DNA from: Cyclobacterium sp. SYSU L10401
GTDB lineage: Bacteria; Bacteroidota; Bacteroidia; Cytophagales; Cyclobacteriaceae
Length of the DNA stretch: 64,000 nucleotides
Direction: 5' to 3'
NCBI RefSeq assembly: GCF_010993705.1
Contig: NZ_WOFO01000001.1
Location: 896,132 to 960,131, forward strand
The notes beneath the pieces are model-generated. The model saw only the letters and a list, made by a program, of their open reading frames with translations, was not told the DNA's origin and ran no database searches. A program made the position numbers and the translations under genes. The stretch's first letter is position 1. Every line of letters begins with the position of its first letter. Below are positions 27,486 to 36,110 of this stretch, in pieces.

Positions 27486-28178
27486 ATGCAGGAGTCATTG
27501 GTCTCAAAGAAAATATATTCAAAAGAAGAGATAAAGGAATTGAATGACAAGTACCACAAATTGACTGTGGAAGAACGGGTTCATCAGTTATACCTTGATT
27601 TTGATGAGCGGGAAGTGATGCTCACCAGCTCTTTTGCCGCTACATCAGCCTTGTTATTGAGTGTTTTCTCCAAATGCAATCCCAAGCAAAAGATCTATTT
27701 TATTGATACAGGATATCATTTTCCGGAAACCCTGGCATATAAGAAAAAACTTACCGAACTCTACGGCCTGAACGTCGCCTCAGTCAGCGCAGGAAAAGAG
27801 GATCATGAATACACCAGTACCAACCAAACCTGGAAGACTGACCCTGAGCTTTGCTGCTCCATTAATAAAGTAAAGCCCTTGGAGCTCATTAAGAGCAGAT
27901 TTTCGGTCTGGGTGTCCGGATTGATGAGCTGGCAGAGTGACCATCGCGCCAGCCTGGATATTTTTGAGGAAAGGGGAGGGATTTTGAAATTCTACCCCCT
28001 TCTGGATGTGACAGAAAAAGAACGGGACCAATACATCGAAGAGCACCAACTTCCCTTTCATCCCCTGATTGCTTTTGGCTACCACTCCATTGGCTGTAAA
28101 CATTGTACCATACCGGGAGAGGACAGAAGTGGCAGGTGGAACAATAGTCCTAAAACTGAATGTGGCTTGCATTTATAA
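27486..28178 (+). CDS. cysH: phosphoadenylyl/adenylyl-sulfate reductase
   Basis: Reduces activated sulfate to sulfite in assimilation. The 230-residue PAPS-reductase fold protein has the P-loop-like TSSFAATSALLL, IYFIDTGYHFPETL and the C-terminal ECGLH with the catalytic cysteine. Two additional Cys pairs (ELCCSINK and GCKHCTIPGEDRSGRW) are the 4Fe-4S ligands that mark APS-type reductases, so APS is the likely substrate. The gene stands alone between an operator-like palindrome and a terminator. Its sulfate-activation partners are elsewhere. Confidence 0.93.
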   Translation: MQESLVSKKIYSKEEIKELNDKYHKLTVEERVHQLYLDFDEREVMLTSSFAATSALLLSVFSKCNPKQKIYFIDTGYHFPETLAYKKKLTELYGLNVASVSAGKEDHEYTSTNQTWKTDPELCCSINKVKPLELIKSRFSVWVSGLMSWQSDHRASLDIFEERGGILKFYPLLDVTEKERDQYIEEHQLPFHPLIAFGYHSIGCKHCTIPGEDRSGRWNNSPKTECGLHL

Positions 28179-28225
28179 AACCAACCTTTTACCTGCTGTA
28201 AAATTTTAAGCGTAAATTTGACACA

Positions 28226-28262
28226 AAACCTATCCAATTGTTGGATGGGTTTTTCTTTTTCG
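28226..28262 (+). terminator. rho-independent terminator after cysH
   Basis: AACCTATCCAA (from 28227) pairs with TTGGATGGGTT through one G-U pair around TTG, giving an 11-bp stem followed by a T-rich tail. A TAAATTTG element (28213-28220) just upstream could be the -7 box of a promoter for the next gene. Confidence 0.8.
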
Positions 28263-28293
28263 ATAATTTTCATCCGCAAAAAATCAGAATTTT

Positions 28294-30942
28294 ATGAGAG
28301 GGACCTTTATTCTATTTTCTTTTATACTTGTTTTTTTGGCTTGTAAGCCGGAAAGACCGGTAGAAATCATCGAATCCACCACTTCCGAATCCTTAGATTC
28401 CCTGAGCAAGGCACTTGCCTGGCCGGAAGAGTTGGCCGTACAGGCTTTTTCGGGTCCTGAGCTGACTCCCAGCCCTGCTTGTCTGGCAGTCTCCCCTTAC
28501 GGAGAGGTGTATGTAGGGGTGGATGCGATCGGGTCCCTGGGAAAAACGCCGGGAAAAGGGAGAATCGTCAAACTCCTCGATCTGGATAATGATGGTGCAG
28601 CTGACGAACATACGGTATTTGCAGAAGTGGACAATCCCAGGGGGATCATCCCTTTGGGAGATCAATTATTTGTCTTGCATACGGTATTTTCTCAGGATGA
28701 TAGCCTGGCGACCGGTATGAACCTGGTGGTCTTCGAAGACAAGGATAATGACGGCATAGCGGATGGACCTTCAAGGCCTCTGATTGAACACATCAGTTCA
28801 CCCAAGTTTTTGCAGGGGAGAGGGACAGACCACGCTACCAATGGTATAAGAATGGGAATAGACGGATGGATCTACATTGCCGTAGGAGATTTTGGATTTC
28901 ATGGAGCCATTGACAGGGAAGGCAATGAAATGACCATGCTTGGGGGAGGCGTCCTGAGGGTACGTCCAGACGGCACTGAAATGGAAGTGTACACCCATGG
29001 CCTTAGAAATATTTATGATGTAGCGATTGATCCTTACATGAACCTTTTTACCAGGGGAAATACCAATGATGGGGGCGGATGGAATATCCGTTTCATCCAT
29101 CAGGTTCAAACCGGTGAATATGGCTATCCCGTGTTGTTTAAGCATTTTACTGAAGAAATTATCCCTGCCCTGGTAGATGTAGGGGGAGGCTCCGGAACCG
29201 GCGCTTTGTTTATGGATGACCACCGCTGGCCGGAAGCCTACGATAAAGTCCCCATGATGGCCGACTGGGGAAGGAGCCAGCTGTACATTCACCGCGTGAC
29301 AGCCGATGGCCCTTCCTACACCCAGGAGGAGGAAGAGTTTTTCAAGTTACCTCAGATCACAGATCTGGATATCGATGGTTCAGGCAGGATGTATATGGCT
29401 GCCTGGGATGGGGCTGGTTATTCCGGAAGTGAAGACAAAGGTTTTGTGGTAAGGGTGGTTCCAAAGGTTCTGGAATACAGCGAGATGCCTGACCTGACTT
29501 CAGCAGACGAGGATGACCTGGCCGAAATGCTTATGGAAGGAAGTGCCACCATCAGACTTTATGCCCAGCAGGAATTGGTAACTAGAGGCACGGATGATGC
29601 GGCTTCAGAGGCCTGGGAGGTAGCAACAGACAGGCAGGCTCCGGATTATGCCAGGGTTGCGGCCATGTATGCCTACTCCCAGATCAGGGGCACTTCCGGT
29701 TTGGAAGACATGAAAGCATTACTGGAAGATCCCGACATGAAGGAATATGCCATCAGAGCGATTACAGATAGGAAAGCCTTTGTAGAAGAAATGTCAATCG
29801 AGCCATTTGTAGAAGCTTTGAGAGACGCTTCTCCCAGGGTTAGAGCAGCAGCAATTATTGCCCTGGGTAGGATAGGGGATAAAGCGGCTATTCCGCATTT
29901 GATGGAGATTGAGGTACCTGATTCGTTTCAGGCTCCCGAATTTGGAGAAGAGGGACCCCATGCCCGGCCCAATTCGGAAATTATTTTGCCCCATCTGGCT
30001 GTCAGGGCTTTGGTCAATCTTGGTGCAGATGAAGAAATTTTGGAGCAAGTGGGTTCAGGTAATTCGGACCTCGCCCTTTGGGCATTGCGCTACATGCATA
30101 CTCCTGAGGTAGTTGCCGGGTTGATTGCCAGGTACAATGGAGCAGGAACAGAGCAAATAGAATTGAAAAATGGTATCCTTACCGTTCTGGCCAGGCTCTA
30201 TACCAAGGAGGCGCCTTACGATGGTTCCTGGTGGTGGGGTACCCGCCCGGACACGCATGGGCCCTACTATAAATCGGTACTTTGGTCAGCTTCTTCCCAA
30301 ATCAAATCCTTGTTTGAGCAGCTTTGGGACAATGGCTCCCAAAATGACAAGGATTTTATTGCCATGTTGAATCAGAAAAACCGCATGGGAATAACCGAAT
30401 TTGGTGGGGATTATACGGTAACTGAAGTCCTGGAAGAGCCTGATGTAGATTTGGAAAAGATCAAAAATCAAAAGGGTCAAATAGGGGAGTCTTCCATTGA
30501 AGACATCCTGCTGGCCATGCAGGAGATTGAGGGTGAAGCGGTGCAAGGGAAAGCCATATTTGAACAACAGGGCTGTAAGGCCTGCCACAGTATAGAGAAA
30601 GGGGAACAAATGAAGGGACCCTTTATGGGTCAGATCGGTAGCATCATGACCAGGGAACAGATTGCCGAATCCATATTGAAACCGGATGCTTCCATCTCCC
30701 AGGGATTTGCTACGGTGATGATCAATACCCATGATGAAAAAACTTACGTGGGATTTGTTACCGAGGAAAGTGCGGACCGCCTGGTGATCCGTAATATCGC
30801 CGGACAGGCCTTTACCTTACCGGTGGAAAATATCAAGGACCGAACAGAAATGGAAAACTCCATGATGCCGGCAGGACTGGCCAATTCCTTATCCTACGAA
30901 GAATTTGCCTCACTGATTACATATCTTTCCGAACAAAAATAA
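28294..30942 (+). CDS. second PVC-type cytochrome c lipoprotein with beta-propeller and HEAT repeats
   Basis: An 882-residue lipoprotein (lipobox LVFLAC near residue 17). The N-terminal half is a PQQ-dehydrogenase-like beta-propeller (GKGRIVKLLDLDNDGAADEH, FLQGRGTDHATNGIRMGIDG, HGLRNIYDVAIDPYMNLFTR). Residues ~390-660 are HEAT-like helical repeats (DASPRVRAAAIIALGRIGD). The C-terminus is a c-type cytochrome domain with the heme motif CKACHS near residue 766 and the end MENSMMPAGLANSLSYEEF. The architecture and last 30 residues parallel the protein at 19715-22795, so the two are distant paralogs. It probably oxidises a sugar or alcohol in the periplasm. A bidirectional terminator follows. Confidence 0.88.
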   Translation: MRGTFILFSFILVFLACKPERPVEIIESTTSESLDSLSKALAWPEELAVQAFSGPELTPSPACLAVSPYGEVYVGVDAIGSLGKTPGKGRIVKLLDLDNDGAADEHTVFAEVDNPRGIIPLGDQLFVLHTVFSQDDSLATGMNLVVFEDKDNDGIADGPSRPLIEHISSPKFLQGRGTDHATNGIRMGIDGWIYIAVGDFGFHGAIDREGNEMTMLGGGVLRVRPDGTEMEVYTHGLRNIYDVAIDPYMNLFTRGNTNDGGGWNIRFIHQVQTGEYGYPVLFKHFTEEIIPALVDVGGGSGTGALFMDDHRWPEAYDKVPMMADWGRSQLYIHRVTADGPSYTQEEEEFFKLPQITDLDIDGSGRMYMAAWDGAGYSGSEDKGFVVRVVPKVLEYSEMPDLTSADEDDLAEMLMEGSATIRLYAQQELVTRGTDDAASEAWEVATDRQAPDYARVAAMYAYSQIRGTSGLEDMKALLEDPDMKEYAIRAITDRKAFVEEMSIEPFVEALRDASPRVRAAAIIALGRIGDKAAIPHLMEIEVPDSFQAPEFGEEGPHARPNSEIILPHLAVRALVNLGADEEILEQVGSGNSDLALWALRYMHTPEVVAGLIARYNGAGTEQIELKNGILTVLARLYTKEAPYDGSWWWGTRPDTHGPYYKSVLWSASSQIKSLFEQLWDNGSQNDKDFIAMLNQKNRMGITEFGGDYTVTEVLEEPDVDLEKIKNQKGQIGESSIEDILLAMQEIEGEAVQGKAIFEQQGCKACHSIEKGEQMKGPFMGQIGSIMTREQIAESILKPDASISQGFATVMINTHDEKTYVGFVTEESADRLVIRNIAGQAFTLPVENIKDRTEMENSMMPAGLANSLSYEEFASLITYLSEQK

Positions 30943-30963
30943 GTGGCATAAAAAAATACCAGA

Positions 30964-30996
30964 AAAGGCTTGTAAAATGTTTTACAGGCCTTTTTT
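30964..30996. terminator. bidirectional terminator
   Basis: AAAGGCTTGTAAAA (30964-30977) pairs with TTTTACAGGCCTTT (30980-30993) through one G-U pair, followed by T residues. The reverse strand also ends in a T-rich tract. It separates the cytochrome gene from the convergent AI-2E gene. Confidence 0.9.
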
Positions 30997-30997
30997 G

Positions 30998-32107
30998 TTA
31001 GCCCATGACCTTTTTTTTGATTTTCTTGAAGAAAGAGGGACCATCATTGCTTTGCTGGCTCTTATTGAATTGGTCATCTCCTATCAGCAGGGCCAGGGGT
31101 TGGAGTGGGATGTAGTTTTCACAGATGACTTTGAGCATGGCTGCAAAAGGCAAAAACAATACCATCCCTGCCACACCCCATACCGATGCGCCGATGATCA
31201 GGCTTAATATGGCGGCAAATGCGTTGACGTTTACACTGCTGCCTACTACCTTAGGACTCAGGAAGTTGCTTTCGATGACCTGAATCAGCCAAAACATCCC
31301 AGCCACCGCTATGGGAACCCAGAGCTCATCTTTGGACATAAACGCATACAATACTGGGATAGTAGCACCCAAGGTGGTGCCTATATAAGGGATAATGGAA
31401 AGCGTAGCCGCCAGAAAGCCGAATAAAAATGGGCTATCCAGTCCGATAATCCATAAACCGGTACTATTGGCCAGGCCCAGAATCAGAATTAAGGTCAGCA
31501 TGCCGGAAAGGTATTTTTGACCCACTTTTTGGATTTTCATTAACATTTTAAGGTATTGGGTCTCCTTTTCCTCTGGTGCAAATCGCATGAATGCACTGAC
31601 GAGCCCTTCTTTGTAGATCAGGAATAAAAAAGTATAGATGATTACCGTGAACAGCCCGGTGAGGATGCTGGCCGTATTGCTGAAGGTTTTTCCCAGCAGA
31701 CCGGCTGCCCCATCCTTGATCCACGCTTTTCCGTCTTCCAATAACTGATCTTTATCGAAATTACCCAGAAAACTTAAGTTTTCATTAATAAACACTACCG
31801 TATCGGTAAATACACGCATCAATTTTTCTCCGAAATCAGTCAATTGGTCCGATAGGGAAATGATTTCTGCAGAGAAAAAAGTCAGGACACCTATTAAGAT
31901 CAGGAAAAAGGAAAGCAAAACTGTAATCGCAGCTCCGATGTTTCCTATCTTCTTTCTTTTTAACCTTTTGTGCAAAGGATGTAAAATAAATGCCAGTAAC
32001 AGGGCCAGTCCCAAAGGAATGAGAATGGATTTGGCCACCACCATTATGGCGATGACCAACACGCCAAAGGCCAGGGTAAAGAACAAATGTTGAAAGGATA
32101 GTTGCAT
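30998..32107 (-). CDS. AI-2E family transporter
   Basis: Integral inner-membrane protein of the AI-2E/PerM family, 369 residues with about 8 hydrophobic segments. The pattern is an N-terminal pair of helices (LAFGVLVIAIMVVAKSILIPLGLALLLAFILHP region), a central amphipathic portion (DQLTDFGEKLMRVFTDTV), then IPYIGTTLGATIPVLYAF and SPKVVGSSVNVNAFAAILSLIIG, the family's most conserved stretch. Members export diverse small molecules or ions; the name does not prove autoinducer transport. Convergent with the cytochrome gene and followed by the shared terminator. Confidence 0.9.
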   Translation of the reverse strand: MQLSFQHLFFTLAFGVLVIAIMVVAKSILIPLGLALLLAFILHPLHKRLKRKKIGNIGAAITVLLSFFLILIGVLTFFSAEIISLSDQLTDFGEKLMRVFTDTVVFINENLSFLGNFDKDQLLEDGKAWIKDGAAGLLGKTFSNTASILTGLFTVIIYTFLFLIYKEGLVSAFMRFAPEEKETQYLKMLMKIQKVGQKYLSGMLTLILILGLANSTGLWIIGLDSPFLFGFLAATLSIIPYIGTTLGATIPVLYAFMSKDELWVPIAVAGMFWLIQVIESNFLSPKVVGSSVNVNAFAAILSLIIGASVWGVAGMVLFLPFAAMLKVICENYIPLQPLALLIGDDQFNKSQQSNDGPSFFKKIKKKVMG

Positions 32108-32403
32108 AGGGCTGAATTAATAATGACAATTTTCAAATGGTCAATAGATTACATTTGTCGCTTCGGAAGAGAAACGTGCAGTCAGGCGTTATATGAGTTG
32201 TTTCCAGACAGATATCCTGTAGTGAATCAAACAGGGTATTTCCTGAAATTTTACCTTAAGTTAGAGAAAATTTATCGTAAATGATTCGAAAGGGAATTTT
32301 TAACTTTGAGTTCGGGCGGGCTATCCATAAAGGTGGGTTTTTTCAAGGGGAGTTAAATTGAAAAATGAGGCTTTTTTTGGTTTTGGATCTGATTATTATT
32401 GGT

Positions 32404-32438
32404 TTTGGGTCAAAAAAATTGAAACATGTGTATCTTTG
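32404..32438 (+). promoter_or_regulatory. promoter for the MBOAT gene (TTTG-N23-TATCTTTG)
   Basis: TTTG at 32404-32407 and TATCTTTG at 32431-32438 match the Bacteroidota -33/-7 pair, with spacing at the long end of the usual range. The predicted transcript begins about 15 bases before the ATG at 32461, which supports that start over the in-frame ATG at 32365. The rest of the 32108-32403 gap shows no credible gene. Confidence 0.6.
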
Positions 32439-32460
32439 GATTTTTAAAGCATTTTTGGTC

Positions 32461-33843
32461 ATGCTCTTCAATTCTTTTCTATTCCTTTTTGTTTTTTTAC
32501 CAATTGTTCTATTGGGATTCTATGGACTAGGCTCCAAAATGAAGCTTTCTGTTATTGTACGATGGTTGTTTCTTTGTTCCCTGCTGTTTTATGGATGGTG
32601 GAAGCCCATATACTTGATGCTCATAGGTCTATCCATCGTTTTTAATTTCCTCATCAGCAAGGAGGTAGCAAAAGGGAAGCAACCATTTTTGGTGGTCGGA
32701 ATAGGCTTCAATCTTCTGATCCTCTTTTTTTACAAATATGTAGATTTCTTAATTTTTAACGTCAATGTTATTGCAGATGCCTCTATTGCTTATCTTGACT
32801 GGGCACTGCCATTAGGGATTTCTTTCTATACTTTTCAGCAAATTGCCTATTTGGTGGATTTGAATAGGGGCATCGCTTCGAAAACCAATTTCTTCTCCTA
32901 CGGTTTATTCGTTTCTTTTTTTCCCCAACTAATTGCTGGTCCCATCGTGCATCACAAGGAAATGATGCCCCAGATCAGGAATCCGTTACTAACCCAAGTT
33001 AATTACCAGAATCTTTCCAAAGGTTTTTTTATTTTAATGATGGGGCTTGCAAAAAAAATCATCCTGGCGGATACTTTCGGGATAATCGCAAATAACGGGT
33101 ATGCCAACATTGAATTGCTGGGGAGCCAGGAAGCATGGATCACTTCCCTGGCTTATTCCCTGCAATTGTATTTTGATTTTAGTGGGTATTCTTCTATGGC
33201 CATAGGATTGGGATTGCTTTTTAATATCCAATTGCCTCAAAACTTTAACTCCCCTTACCGATCTGTCACCATTCAGGAATTCTGGAGGAACTGGCACATT
33301 ACCCTAAGCAGGTTTCTTCGGGATTACATATACATTCCTTTGGGAGGAAATAAAATGGGTCCGGGAAGAACGAATGTCAATTTGATGGTAACCTTTCTTC
33401 TGGGAGGGATTTGGCACGGGGCAGGATGGACTTTTGTTATCTGGGGTTTTTTGCATGGAGGAGCCCTGGTCATTCACCGGTATTGGAAAAACTCAGGGAA
33501 GGCATTACCAAAAATACCCTCCATTCTGATTACCTTTTTATTTGTAAACATTACCTGGGTCTTTTTCAGGGCTGATAATCTTCAGGATGCTACTGACCTG
33601 CTGGTGGCCATGTTCGATTTTTCAAAAACTGCTCCCCGGGATTTCTACCTGGTCAGCAACCTCTATAATTCACCCATTTGGGCTGCAGGGGTGTTACTAC
33701 TGTTTTTACCAAATGACATGCAACTCGGCAATCAGATTCAACCAACCCTCAAATACGGGGTAATGACAGTCCTATTATTTGTACTGAACCTGATATTCCT
33801 GAACTCTATTGTTCAAAATGATTTTCTGTATTTCGATTTCTAA
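32461..33843 (+). CDS. MBOAT family O-acyltransferase (AlgI-like)
   Basis: Membrane-bound O-acyltransferase that passes acetyl groups across the membrane for O-acetylation of an extracellular polymer. The frame extends to 32365, but the promoter and family N-terminus (MLFNSFLFLFVFLPIVLLGF) favour 32461. There are about 10-12 hydrophobic segments. Family motifs are YTFQQIAYLVDLNRG, FFPQLIAGPIVHHKEMMPQ, FWRNWHITLSRFLRDYIYIPLGGNKMG and the invariant active-site His in GGIWHGAGWTF. The next gene, 6 bases on, encodes a secreted partner. Together they resemble alginate or peptidoglycan O-acetylation pairs. The target could be the surface polysaccharide made by the first 18 kb. Confidence 0.92.
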   Translation: MLFNSFLFLFVFLPIVLLGFYGLGSKMKLSVIVRWLFLCSLLFYGWWKPIYLMLIGLSIVFNFLISKEVAKGKQPFLVVGIGFNLLILFFYKYVDFLIFNVNVIADASIAYLDWALPLGISFYTFQQIAYLVDLNRGIASKTNFFSYGLFVSFFPQLIAGPIVHHKEMMPQIRNPLLTQVNYQNLSKGFFILMMGLAKKIILADTFGIIANNGYANIELLGSQEAWITSLAYSLQLYFDFSGYSSMAIGLGLLFNIQLPQNFNSPYRSVTIQEFWRNWHITLSRFLRDYIYIPLGGNKMGPGRTNVNLMVTFLLGGIWHGAGWTFVIWGFLHGGALVIHRYWKNSGKALPKIPSILITFLFVNITWVFFRADNLQDATDLLVAMFDFSKTAPRDFYLVSNLYNSPIWAAGVLLLFLPNDMQLGNQIQPTLKYGVMTVLLFVLNLIFLNSIVQNDFLYFDF

Positions 33844-33849
33844 TTGGTT

Positions 33850-34782
33850 ATGAGTAAGGAATTTAATCGGTATTTTAAACGTGTTCTTTCCACTTGCTTT
33901 TTGGCCGCAGTTGGTTTGGTTTTATTTAATATCTGGCTGGATATTTTTGGCGTTTTTGGGATCGAAAAACACACGCGCGTTTACGGAGAAGAGCGGATAT
34001 CCAAATACCTGATGGCATATAGGTACATTCCGGAGAATTTCGAAGGCCTTATTCTGGGCCCCTCCCTTTCGGCGAATATTAACCCCGAATCCGCAAAAGA
34101 GATCCGTTATTTCAATACCAGCCTTATGGGAGCGAGGATTCAAACCATGATTCCCTTACTTGAAAACGTGCTGGCATCAGCGCATCAAATCAAGCGAGCC
34201 TGGATATGCATTCATCCCTACATGACGCAAAGCAGTGAAAAAGAGGTAGACTTAATAATGACTCCCAGGGCTTATTGGGCTGCCTTTGGGTCGATTCATT
34301 TGCTACGGGTGTATGGCTTTTCCTTGATTAGGTGGATGAATCTGGCACCCAATAAATACCCAACGGGCCAATACCTGGAGAATGGGACGAATAAATTTGA
34401 ATCGCTATTCAGAGTTACCGATGTAGCTGCTAAAATCGAAGAAGAAAAAGCCTTACTTCATGCGGAAGATTTTGAGATCACCCCCATTTCCGAAGCTTCC
34501 CTGAAGGAGTTGTGGCGATTGTTGGAAGTCAACCAAATACAAACACGGGTTTACTTTCACCCGGTCCCTTTACCCATCTATGAGGAGCACAAGAACGCTT
34601 TCGCACAATATTGGGAGCAGGTAAAGTCGACTTATACTCAAAAAAGCCCCCTGGTTACTTTTAAGAATTTTAACGATGGTGATTTTTCTTCTTTTACCGG
34701 CGACTTCTCCAATTACATTGATCATGGGCACCTGAGCGAGAAAGGGCAGGAATTATTTCTTAAAGAACTGATGCAGGAATGA
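33850..34782 (+). CDS. membrane-anchored SGNH-like partner of the MBOAT acyltransferase
   Basis: I start at the ATG at 33850; a TTG two codons earlier is less likely. One N-terminal hydrophobic helix (TCFLAAVGLVLFNIWLDIFG) precedes a periplasmic domain. GLILGPSLSANINPES resembles the first block of SGNH hydrolases, with Ser in a GxSxS context, and a possible Asp/His end (NYIDHGHLSEKGQELF) resembles the DxxH block. This matches the role of AlgJ/AlgX-type proteins, which move the acetyl group from the MBOAT protein to the polymer. The assignment rests on these two motifs and tandem position. No close named family recognised. Confidence 0.65.
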   Translation: MSKEFNRYFKRVLSTCFLAAVGLVLFNIWLDIFGVFGIEKHTRVYGEERISKYLMAYRYIPENFEGLILGPSLSANINPESAKEIRYFNTSLMGARIQTMIPLLENVLASAHQIKRAWICIHPYMTQSSEKEVDLIMTPRAYWAAFGSIHLLRVYGFSLIRWMNLAPNKYPTGQYLENGTNKFESLFRVTDVAAKIEEEKALLHAEDFEITPISEASLKELWRLLEVNQIQTRVYFHPVPLPIYEEHKNAFAQYWEQVKSTYTQKSPLVTFKNFNDGDFSSFTGDFSNYIDHGHLSEKGQELFLKELMQE

Positions 34783-34887
34783 ATTTTTGTAACATGGCTC
34801 AATGATTGTGTGTTAAGCATGAGGGCAGTGGTACATACGCAGGAACAATGCCAGCAGTAGTTTATTGAAAATGAAAAAATAAATCAA

Positions 34888-35607
34888 ATGAAGATATTGA
34901 AGGTACAGGCCATTTTATGGACAATTATTTTAATGGCCGGGTGCACTGCCTCCGAAGTCAACCGTTTTATCCAGGGAGCCACGGAGGCGACTTTGACAGA
35001 ACAGGATGTAAGCAATGGCCTGAAGGAAGCCCTTATCAAGGGTATTTCCACAGGTGCAGATCAGGCATCAAAAGAGGACGGCTTTTTTAAAAATGATTTG
35101 ATCCGTATAGCACTCCCGGCCGATGTGCAGCGGGTAGAAGGAACCCTGCGAAGGCTTGGTTTGGGAGCGGAAGTAGACCGGGTTATCCTTACCATCAATA
35201 GGGGAGCGGAGAACGCAGCCAAAGAGGCCAAGCCCATATTTATTGACGCCATAAAGCAACTCACGGTTCAGGACGCCTGGAATATTCTAAAGGGAGAGCA
35301 GGATGCTGCCACGCAATATTTGCAAAGGACTTCTACCGATAGGTTAAAGGTTTTGTTTGCCCCTCATGTGCAGGAAGCCCTGGATCAGGTAGGTGCGACC
35401 CGGTATTACGGAGATCTGGTAAACAGCTACAATAGCCTGCCCACCACGGCCAGGAAGCTGGATCCCGATCTCAACGCTTACGTCACCAATATGGCCATTT
35501 CAGGGCTTTTTGAATTGATAGCCAGGGAGGAAAAGGCCATCCGGGAGAACCCTGCGGAAAGGACTACAGCCCTCCTGCGAAGGGTTTTTGCGGCACAGGA
35601 TAATTGA
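34888..35607 (+). CDS. DUF4197 lipoprotein
   Basis: A 239-residue lipoprotein with lipobox IILMAGC (C19). The mature part is mostly helical: LTEQDVSNGLKEALIKGISTGADQ, ALPADVQRVEGTLRRLGLG, IFIDAIKQLTVQDAWNILKG and RTSTDRLKVLFAPHVQEALD are the recurrent blocks of DUF4197. The function of the family is not known. It stands about 100 bases downstream of the SGNH-like gene and before a 500-base gap that opens the accessory region. Confidence 0.85.
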   Translation: MKILKVQAILWTIILMAGCTASEVNRFIQGATEATLTEQDVSNGLKEALIKGISTGADQASKEDGFFKNDLIRIALPADVQRVEGTLRRLGLGAEVDRVILTINRGAENAAKEAKPIFIDAIKQLTVQDAWNILKGEQDAATQYLQRTSTDRLKVLFAPHVQEALDQVGATRYYGDLVNSYNSLPTTARKLDPDLNAYVTNMAISGLFELIAREEKAIRENPAERTTALLRRVFAAQDN

Positions 35608-36110
35608 TTTTTTCCCGGAATTTATTAACCTCAACTCAAAAATTCAGTGCCTGCTAAATTGGCATAATAACAAGGGGAAGGACGAATATAAAATTCATCC
35701 CGAAAGTAGTAATTCGATAACACTTAATGGCAGTCTGTCAATAAAAAATGTTAAAATTAATTTGGTGGTTTCTATTTTTTTACTAATTTAAATGTTGAAA
35801 AATGATTTTCTTACCTTTAGGTAGGAAACCGATTAGTCATATGATGCATCAGGTCTTTTTTGATCCGTGGAGGTTGAACCAGGGTTAAGAAAGTTTTTCA
35901 ATTTCTTTTAAATTACGATTTGAGTACCCCAAATCCGGAGAATTAAAACCAACTATTCCGGTTTATTGCCGATAGGTGAAGTTTTTCATCTGATTCCTAC
36001 TGATATTTCAGTATTGCTTATCGGTTGTCGTTTCCTGTTTCAGGTATTGCGTGCAGGCGGGTAATGTGTCTGCATTAACCAATTTATTCTTTTACTTAAA
36101 ACGATCAACT
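35608..36110. other. 500-base non-coding gap before the Rhs operon
   Basis: No credible gene. At 35807-35828 there is a hairpin (TTTCTTACC, loop TTTA, GGTAGGAAA, one G-U pair). It is not followed by a T-run, so it may be an operator or leader structure rather than a terminator. No convincing TAnnTTTG element was found, though regulation of the 9-kb Rhs operon probably sits here. Confidence 0.5.

Noticed and set aside
32102-32284. 60-codon frame upstream of the MBOAT gene
   Set aside because: It overlaps the end of the divergent AI-2E gene, has no family features, and precedes a good promoter for the MBOAT gene.
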